A stretch of DNA of 35,940 bases from Pseudomonadota bacterium (GTDB lineage: Bacteria > Pseudomonadota > Gammaproteobacteria > Xanthomonadales > Xanthomonadaceae), in assembly GCA_023430045.1 (NCBI GenBank), contig JAEZCF010000130.1:1-35940 (forward strand). The letters are read 5' to 3'. Every line of letters begins with the position of its first letter. Positions within the stretch are counted from its first letter, which is position 1. Under the pieces are notes generated by a model, which was not told the DNA's origin, ran no database searches, and saw only the letters and a program-made list of their open reading frames with translations. This document shows, piece after piece, positions 30,787-35,940 of this stretch. The position numbers were made by a program, and so were the translations under genes.

Positions 30787-33700
30787 TCACCAGCTGTATT
30801 TGACGCCCAGCAAGGCAGCGACGTCGCGGTATCCACCATCGCCGTTGCCCACCTCCAGCTCGCCCCAGCCGGTCAGCCGGCGACCGAGCCGCAGCTGCGC
30901 GCCGGCCTTTGCCTGGTAGACATTGCGGGGTCGTGCGCCGGCCACGCGCACATCGTCCAGCGTGATGGCGTTCGCGCCGTGCCGGGCGACCCAGTCCACC
31001 GCAATGAAGGGCTGCACGACAGCGGCCAGTGCAGTGTCGGCCCGGCCATGCAGACGCACGCCGAGGCGCGATTGCAATCCTCCAGCGTCGGACACACGTA
31101 CGCGGGTGCCATTGGTTTCCACATGGCCGTCCTGCATCCGGTAGTCATCCCAGCTCAGCTGGAGTTGCGGCTCCAGGTAGAGCGTACTGGCGGCAGTGTG
31201 CAGGATCGGCAATGCATAGCCTGTTTCCAGCGACGCCGTGGTGCTGCGCGAGCGGTAACGCTCCCCACTCAACGATTGACCGTTAACGCTGCTGCGGAAG
31301 CGGGCCGACTGCAGCCAGCCGTCCACATACAGGCCAGCATCGTCTGCGGCGCCCTGCATCCAGGTGCCGTAGAGGCCCAGCGCTCGACCGCGGACCCGGC
31401 CACTGGCCTGGTAGCCTGACAGCAATGACCCGGCATGCTGCGCGGCGTGGCCGGCACCGGCCATGACGCCGACGATACCGCGATCCTCACTACCCCAGTG
31501 CGTAAGGTCGGCCCCGACCTGCAGCAGTTCCTGGCTGCCACGACCGGCCAGCTGGCTGTCGATGCGCTGATGCGATTGTCCGCTGCTGGTGCGCACCCAG
31601 GCGCCTGCCAGGGAAACGTCCCCACGCTGCCGTTCGGCCAGGTTGGGCTCGCCGATACGCTGGTGCAGGGTCATGGCGAACATGTCCAGCGCGGCGGACT
31701 GGTTGGCGAGATAGACGCCTGCCTCGGGACGGAGCACCGACGGCGGGACGATGGGCGGATCGATCACTGGAGGATCGATGACGGGCGGATCGATCACGGG
31801 AGGTGGGTTCGGACCGCCGGTTTCGCAGTCCGGCGCGGCAGGGTCCTGTTCGCAGGGACCGCCTGCGCCTCCCGGCACCTGCGAGCGCAGGTACCAGTCG
31901 CCATCGTCGGGATCACCAGGGCCTCCCTGGTGCAGGAAGTACTCGTAGGCACCCGCGACCGCCCGTCCCTGCAGCTGGAACAGCGCGTTCGACGCCCCGT
32001 CCACCTGCACCACGCGGATGCCTTCCACCGTGTCCGCGCCACCGCCTCCGGCGTTGTCGACCTGCAGCCAGGCACTACCGCTGCTGTCGCCCTCGATATG
32101 CACCAGGTCTGTTGGCGCAGCGTCGTCGGCCAGCCGGGTATTGATCTCGAACAGGCCATCCCGGCCCACGTAGTCGCCATGCACGGTCAGCCGCGCGAAA
32201 CGATCGGCGGTGGGCGCAGCGAAGCGGATGTGGCCGGCGTGTTCCAGGGTGGTCACGGCCGAATCGCCGTCCAGCGTCCACTGGCTGCTGCCGTCCACGA
32301 GCAGGGAGCGGGCATGCAGGCCGTTGTTTTCCAGCAGCGCACCGTGCCAGTGCGTACCGTCCTGCAATGCCACATGCAGCGCGGCGGTGGTGCTGTCCAC
32401 CTGGATGTCGCCGCGCAGATCGCTGGCCGCGGCGACGAAATCCATCTCTTCACCGGCGACACGACTGCCATCGTTGAGTACCGTATCGCCCGCCCGCAGG
32501 AGATAACTGCCTGCATGCGTGCCTGCATCGACCTGGCTGCCGTGCAGTTGCAGTTCGTGATTGCCGCCCTGTAGCCAGAAGGCGCTGCCAGCGCCAACAG
32601 CAACACGGCTGTCCTCGAGGGTGGCGCGGTTCCAGTACGTGCCTGTCGCGGTGATATAGGAACGCCAGGCCACGGACTGGTCGCCGCGCAGGTCCACCTC
32701 CAGGCCACGAACAGCGTCCAGTGCCGCAGTATTGACCTGCACGACACCAATGGCCCGCTCGGCGTCGCTGCCGATGTGCAGGTCCTGCAGCGCTGCATGC
32801 GTGGTCGAACCGCCGAGGAAGACGCCGGCGCTGCCGATGCCCTGCAGGTTGATGCGGGTGCCGGTCACCTGCAGTCGGGTGGAGGTGCTGCCGGTCGAGC
32901 CGGTGGCACGCAATGCCTGGCCGCCCGCGCCCCGCACGATGAGCTCGCCGCCGCTCACGTCGGCCTGGCCGCCATACATCTCGATGGCGTGCCGGTTGTC
33001 GCCAGCCACGTCCACGGTGCTGTCTTCTAGCCGCAGCTGCGAACTGTCGCTGGACAACCAGATGGCCGCGCTGCCGTTGCCGGGCGCACTGAGAATGGAG
33101 GTGCCGCGTGCATCGAGCCGGCCCCACGCGTTGACGTTGAATCCGATGTCGCCGCTGGAGTCGAAACGACCGCCGTTGATCGTCGCCATGCTGTATCGCT
33201 GGCCGGCGGCATCGCCGAACAGCCGCATGCTGCCGCGTGTGCCTGCCATCGTCACCGCATCCAGCGTCGCGTGGGCACCGCTGGCAAGGTCGATGAATCC
33301 ATTGCTGTAGCGCACGTTGTCCAGGGCCACCGTCGCCCCGTTGCTGGCCCACAGGCCGCCGAAGGTGCTGGTGGCAGCCCCGGAGATATCGATTGTGCTG
33401 TCCCTGATGGCCAGCGAAGCGCCGTTGCCGACGCGCATCCTGCCGCTCCCGGCACCCTGCAGTCGCGCGTCTTCCAGCAGCATGGACGTGCCGACACCGT
33501 CGGCCTGCAGCAGGTCGCCACGGTTGGCCAGGTCCAGCGCGCGCAGCTGCATCGTCGCGCCAGCGCTCGCGGACAGCAGGCCACCCCCGCCCTGGGTTCC
33601 CGCGCGCACCTGCAGCCCGTCGGCCTGTATGGCAGTGCCTGGGCCGTTCGCGTTCAGTGCGAAACCGGTGCCGTCCACGCCCAGGTCGATGGCGCTGCCA

Positions 33701-34017
33701 GCCAGCATGATGCTGCCCCCGCCCATGGCGAGCAGGCCGTTGCCGGTGGCTGAAGCCGCCGGTTCCATCCGCACGGTGACATCGGTGAGGCTGGCATGGC
33801 TGCCCGGATCACGTACCGTCAACGCGATGCCAGGCCGGTCCTGTGCGATAAGGTCGCTGGTAAAGCTGCGCTTGTCGCCGCCATCGATGATGATCGGGCC
33901 AGTGTAGGTGGCGGCCGACGCGGGCAGGGCAGCGCCGAGCGCGAAGCTGAGCAGGCTGGGGCGGACGGGAAGGCGGAGATATGCCCGCAGGCACGGGCGT
34001 GGGGACGTATGACTCAT
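30787..34017 (-). CDS. Large autotransporter with beta-helix-like passenger (pertactin-type barrel)
   Basis: A 1076-residue type Va secretion protein. Signal peptide: MSHTSPRPCLRAYLRLPVRPSLLSFALGAALPASA. The passenger (about 37-730) is rich in short repeats with Gly/Asn/Asp turns and strands such as LQADGVGTSMLLEDARLQGAG and LRLEDSTVDVAGDNRHAIEMYGGQADVSGGELIV, as in right-handed beta-helices. A Pro-rich linker (PPVIDPPVIDPPVID) is encoded by 15-bp repeats. The last 316 residues begin VLRPEAGVYLANQSAALDMFAMTLHQRIGE, the pertactin-like autotransporter domain, and end in VKYSW, an aromatic outer-membrane terminus. No protease triad is evident, suggesting adhesion. An alternative GTG at 34053 adds 12 polar residues. 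Confidence 0.88.
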   Translation of the reverse strand: MSHTSPRPCLRAYLRLPVRPSLLSFALGAALPASAATYTGPIIIDGGDKRSFTSDLIAQDRPGIALTVRDPGSHASLTDVTVRMEPAASATGNGLLAMGGGSIMLAGSAIDLGVDGTGFALNANGPGTAIQADGLQVRAGTQGGGGLLSASAGATMQLRALDLANRGDLLQADGVGTSMLLEDARLQGAGSGRMRVGNGASLAIRDSTIDISGAATSTFGGLWASNGATVALDNVRYSNGFIDLASGAHATLDAVTMAGTRGSMRLFGDAAGQRYSMATINGGRFDSSGDIGFNVNAWGRLDARGTSILSAPGNGSAAIWLSSDSSQLRLEDSTVDVAGDNRHAIEMYGGQADVSGGELIVRGAGGQALRATGSTGSTSTRLQVTGTRINLQGIGSAGVFLGGSTTHAALQDLHIGSDAERAIGVVQVNTAALDAVRGLEVDLRGDQSVAWRSYITATGTYWNRATLEDSRVAVGAGSAFWLQGGNHELQLHGSQVDAGTHAGSYLLRAGDTVLNDGSRVAGEEMDFVAAASDLRGDIQVDSTTAALHVALQDGTHWHGALLENNGLHARSLLVDGSSQWTLDGDSAVTTLEHAGHIRFAAPTADRFARLTVHGDYVGRDGLFEINTRLADDAAPTDLVHIEGDSSGSAWLQVDNAGGGGADTVEGIRVVQVDGASNALFQLQGRAVAGAYEYFLHQGGPGDPDDGDWYLRSQVPGGAGGPCEQDPAAPDCETGGPNPPPVIDPPVIDPPVIDPPIVPPSVLRPEAGVYLANQSAALDMFAMTLHQRIGEPNLAERQRGDVSLAGAWVRTSSGQSHQRIDSQLAGRGSQELLQVGADLTHWGSEDRGIVGVMAGAGHAAQHAGSLLSGYQASGRVRGRALGLYGTWMQGAADDAGLYVDGWLQSARFRSSVNGQSLSGERYRSRSTTASLETGYALPILHTAASTLYLEPQLQLSWDDYRMQDGHVETNGTRVRVSDAGGLQSRLGVRLHGRADTALAAVVQPFIAVDWVARHGANAITLDDVRVAGARPRNVYQAKAGAQLRLGRRLTGWGELEVGNGDGGYRDVAALLGVKYSW
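31754..31803. repeat. 15-bp tandem repeats encoding the Pro-rich linker of the autotransporter
   Basis: Three 15-bp units (31754-31768, 31769-31783, 31784-31798) of the type ggcggatcgatcact encode P-V-I-D-P on the minus strand. A shorter unit continues. Length changes here would alter the spacer between passenger and barrel without shifting the frame. Confidence 0.85.
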
Positions 34018-34248
34018 GGACTGTTCGCGCTCGGTCGATGTAAGGGCGGCCACCGGTGGCGGCAGATCACGGACGCCGCAGTGCGATCAACGCGTCGCAT
34101 GCCCGCAGTGGCCAACGGCGAGCGTGCGCAGCACGCCGATGGTTGCGAATCGGTCGCAGCTGAAATGCGCTGCATCCTGGACGAACGACACTTGCCAGGG
34201 CCTGCCCATGCGCGCAGCGTGTCCCTTCCTGTCTGCTGGAGTCCGTTC

Positions 34249-35319
34249 ATGACCCTGCGTTCCCTGCTGGTGGCACTGGGGCTGTCAATGGCCGCTTCGA
34301 GCGCCGCCACGGCGCTCCCCGACGCTGCACCGTCTTCCCCTGCGCCGACGCATCAGGACGTGCGTGGCGATGGCGCCCTGCTGGTCGTCCATGGCGGGGC
34401 CGGCGTGCAGCGCAAGGACCTGTCGCCGGCCGAGGAAAGAGGCGCGCGCGACGCATGGCGCGCCGCGCTGCTGGCCGGGCATGCTGAACTGTCCGCCGGA
34501 CGTCCCGCGCTTGCTGCGGTCACGGCGGCGATCACGTCGCTGGAAGATGACCCGACCTTCAATGCGGGACGCGGGGCGGTCTTCACCCACGACGGCCGCA
34601 ATGAACTGGATGCGGCGCTGATGGAAGGGGACACCCAGCGCGCGGGGTCGGTGGCCGGCGTACAGCGGGTACGCAATCCGATCCTGCTGGCGCAGGCGGT
34701 GATGGAGCATTCCCCGCACGTGATGATGGTCGGCCAGGGCGCCGAGGCGTTCGCCGCCGAGCAGGGCATCGCGTTGGTCGATCCGGGGTATTTCCGTACC
34801 GACAGGCGCTGGCAGCAGCTGCAGCGGGCGCTGCAGGAAGAGCGTGCCGGGCAGGCCCATGCAGACCTGGAAACCGCAAAGCATTTCGGCACGGTGGGGG
34901 CGGTGGCGCTGGATGCGGATGGCAGGCTGGGCGCAGGAACCTCCACGGGTGGCATGACCAACAAGCGTTATGGACGCGTCGGCGATGCGCCGATCATCGG
35001 CGCCGGTACCTGGGCCGATCGCGAGTGTGCCGTGTCGGGCACCGGCTGGGGCGAGTACTACATCCGTACCGCGGCAGCCCACGAGATCTGCGCACGCATC
35101 CGGCTCGGCGGCCAGTCGGCGCAGCAGGCCGGGCGTGAGGTGATCAACGAGCGGATTCCGGGAATGGGGGGCGACGGAGGCGCCATCATCCTGACCGCCG
35201 ACGGGCAGATCGCGCTGCCGTTCAACACCCAGGGCATGTATCGGGGCTGGATCGGCGCGGACGGGGTGCCCCACATCGCCATCTTCGATGACGAGACGAT
35301 TGACGTTTCCGGCCGATAG
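34249..35319 (+). CDS. Exported isoaspartyl peptidase/L-asparaginase (Ntn-hydrolase, type III)
   Basis: A 356-residue protein with signal peptide (LLVALGLSMAASSAATA) followed by a plant-type asparaginase/isoaspartyl aminopeptidase. Motifs: LLVVHGGAGVQR, the DDPTFNAGRGAVFTHDGRNELDAALMEG block, and the autoprocessing site ETAKHFGTVGAVALDADG with T215 as the new N-terminal nucleophile after cleavage. GAGTSTGGMTNKRYGRVGDAPIIGAGTWAD and GEYYIRTAAAHEICARI complete the fold. The family removes isoaspartyl dipeptides and asparagine. Export to the periplasm is inferred. It is divergent from the autotransporter with 231 nt between start codons; a promoter region is expected there but I see no strong consensus box. 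Confidence 0.9.
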   Translation: MTLRSLLVALGLSMAASSAATALPDAAPSSPAPTHQDVRGDGALLVVHGGAGVQRKDLSPAEERGARDAWRAALLAGHAELSAGRPALAAVTAAITSLEDDPTFNAGRGAVFTHDGRNELDAALMEGDTQRAGSVAGVQRVRNPILLAQAVMEHSPHVMMVGQGAEAFAAEQGIALVDPGYFRTDRRWQQLQRALQEERAGQAHADLETAKHFGTVGAVALDADGRLGAGTSTGGMTNKRYGRVGDAPIIGAGTWADRECAVSGTGWGEYYIRTAAAHEICARIRLGGQSAQQAGREVINERIPGMGGDGGAIILTADGQIALPFNTQGMYRGWIGADGVPHIAIFDDETIDVSGR

Positions 35320-35345
35320 CCTTGCGTATCAACAGCTTTGCGACG

Positions 35346-35400
35346 GCACGTGAAAAAAGTGAAAAAACGTGTTGACAGATTCCCGGGCCATCAGCAGAAT
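35346..35400 (+). promoter_or_regulatory. Sigma-70 promoter with upstream A-tracts for the tRNA-tuf operon
   Basis: TTGACA (35372-35377), a perfect -35, is followed by a 17-nt spacer and CAGAAT (35395-35400). Two A-tracts (gaaaaaagtgaaaaaacg) directly upstream look like an UP element. The following tgcgggc is a GC-rich discriminator, as in stringently controlled stable-RNA promoters. The first tRNA starts 55 nt later. Confidence 0.75.
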
Positions 35401-35455
35401 TGCGGGCTCACCACCACGCACTGCACCGCTTCGGCGGCACGGAACGGGGTGGCAA

Positions 35456-35541
35456 GGAGGGATACCCAAGCGGCCAACGGGGGCAGACTGTAAATCTGCT
35501 GGCTTACGCCTTCGGTGGTTCGAATCCACCTCCCTCCACCA
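35456..35541 (+). tRNA. tRNA-Tyr (anticodon GTA)
   Basis: Acceptor ggaggga / tccctcc, anticodon loop ctgtaaa with GTA, a long variable arm (typical of tRNA-Tyr), T-arm ggtggttcgaatccacc and encoded CCA. First of three tRNAs ahead of tuf. Confidence 0.96.
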
Positions 35542-35566
35542 GTTTCACGTTGTGGCAATTCCCTGT

Positions 35567-35640
35567 GCGGGAGTAGTTCAATGGTAGAACTTCAGCCTTC
35601 CAAGCTGATTGTGCGGGTTCGATTCCCGTCTCCCGCTCCA
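35567..35640 (+). tRNA. tRNA-Gly (anticodon TCC)
   Basis: Acceptor gcgggag / ctcccgc, anticodon loop cttccaa with TCC, T-arm cgggttcgattcccg and encoded CCA. It is 25 nt after tRNA-Tyr. Confidence 0.96.
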
Positions 35641-35657
35641 TTGAATGAAGCAGAACT

Positions 35658-35685
35658 TTGAAGATATTTCAGTTCATGCCATAAT
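35658..35685 (+). promoter_or_regulatory. Candidate internal promoter before tRNA-Thr and tuf
   Basis: TTGAAG (35658-35663), a 16-nt spacer and CATAAT (35680-35685) match the sigma-70 consensus at 4 of 6 and 5 of 6 positions in an unusually AT-rich interval. Transcription would start only a few nucleotides before tRNA-Thr, giving a very short leader. Confidence 0.5.
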
Positions 35686-35694
35686 GCAAAACTC

Positions 35695-35770
<76 letters not shown>

Positions 35771-35807
35771 TCATCTGCCTCACCTCAGACATACACGAGA
35801 TATAGCC

Positions 35808-35940
35808 ATGGCCAAGGGTAAGTTCGAGCGCACCAAGCCGCACGTCAACGTCGGCACCATCGGTCACGTCGATCACGGCAAGACCACGCTGACGGCTGCG
35901 CTGACCAAGATCGGCGCCGAGCGCTTCGGTGGCGAATTCA
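35808..35940 (+). CDS. tuf: Elongation factor Tu (partial, 5' end)
   Basis: The first 44 codons are present, truncated by the window edge: MAKGKFERTKPHVNVGTIG, then HVDHGKTTLTAALTKIGAERFGGEF. The P-loop GHVDHGKT is intact. EF-Tu delivers aminoacyl-tRNA to the ribosome. The tRNA-Tyr/Gly/Thr-tuf order is the classic tufB-type arrangement. The start ATG lies 37 nt after tRNA-Thr, so tuf is very likely cotranscribed with the tRNAs. Confidence 0.97.
   Translation, partial: MAKGKFERTKPHVNVGTIGHVDHGKTTLTAALTKIGAERFGGEF

Overview
The window looks like a chromosomal segment of a high-GC gammaproteobacterium of the Xanthomonadaceae, most likely Stenotrophomonas. The reasons are protein resemblance (an XcOGT-like O-GlcNAc transferase, StmPr-type secreted subtilases), many GTAG-headed palindromes of the SMAG type described in S. 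maltophilia, and a gene order typical of the group. The genus assignment is inference from recognised families; no database was searched.

Layout. 1-100 is a 21-bp tandem repeat cut by the window edge. 138-2256 is a minus-strand operon with ATGA overlaps: nitroreductase, 5'-3' exonuclease, Nudix hydrolase. 2670-4988 is a DUF1631 protein. 5133-9620 carries the three-subunit NAD(P) transhydrogenase (pntAA, pntAB, pntB). Between pntAA and pntAB lie a perfect 28-bp inverted repeat and an opposite-strand cassette of ECF-type sigma factor, single-pass membrane protein and periplasmic DUF3106 protein. 9718-11965 holds a small membrane protein, sufT and ilvE. 12281-15722 holds two tandem secreted subtilases, the second lacking the C-terminal domain of the first.

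15785-17298 (minus) encodes a one-domain asparaginase, a DUF2069 membrane protein and a WrbA-type quinone reductase. 17376-19219 (plus) encodes a YihY protein coupled to a thioredoxin-fold lipoprotein. 19313-23381 (minus) is hemA-prfA-OGT. Divergent from hemA runs a block widespread in gammaproteobacteria: TPR protein, lolB, ispE, tRNA-Gln, prs, rplY, pth, ychF (23436-30500). 30787-35319 is a divergent pair, a large autotransporter and an exported isoaspartyl peptidase/asparaginase. The window ends with tRNA-Tyr, tRNA-Gly, tRNA-Thr and the start of tuf.

Most of the window is housekeeping: translation (prfA, prs, rplY, pth, ychF, tRNAs, tuf), envelope biogenesis (lolB), tetrapyrrole and isoprenoid synthesis (hemA, ispE), redox balance (pnt, wrbA). 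The accessory interest lies in the sigma/membrane/DUF3106 cassette, which has the architecture of a CnrYXH-like envelope-sensing switch, the OGT coupled to prfA, the protease duplication with an operator-like palindrome, the autotransporter pair, and SMAG repeats that supply the stop codons of two convergent genes.
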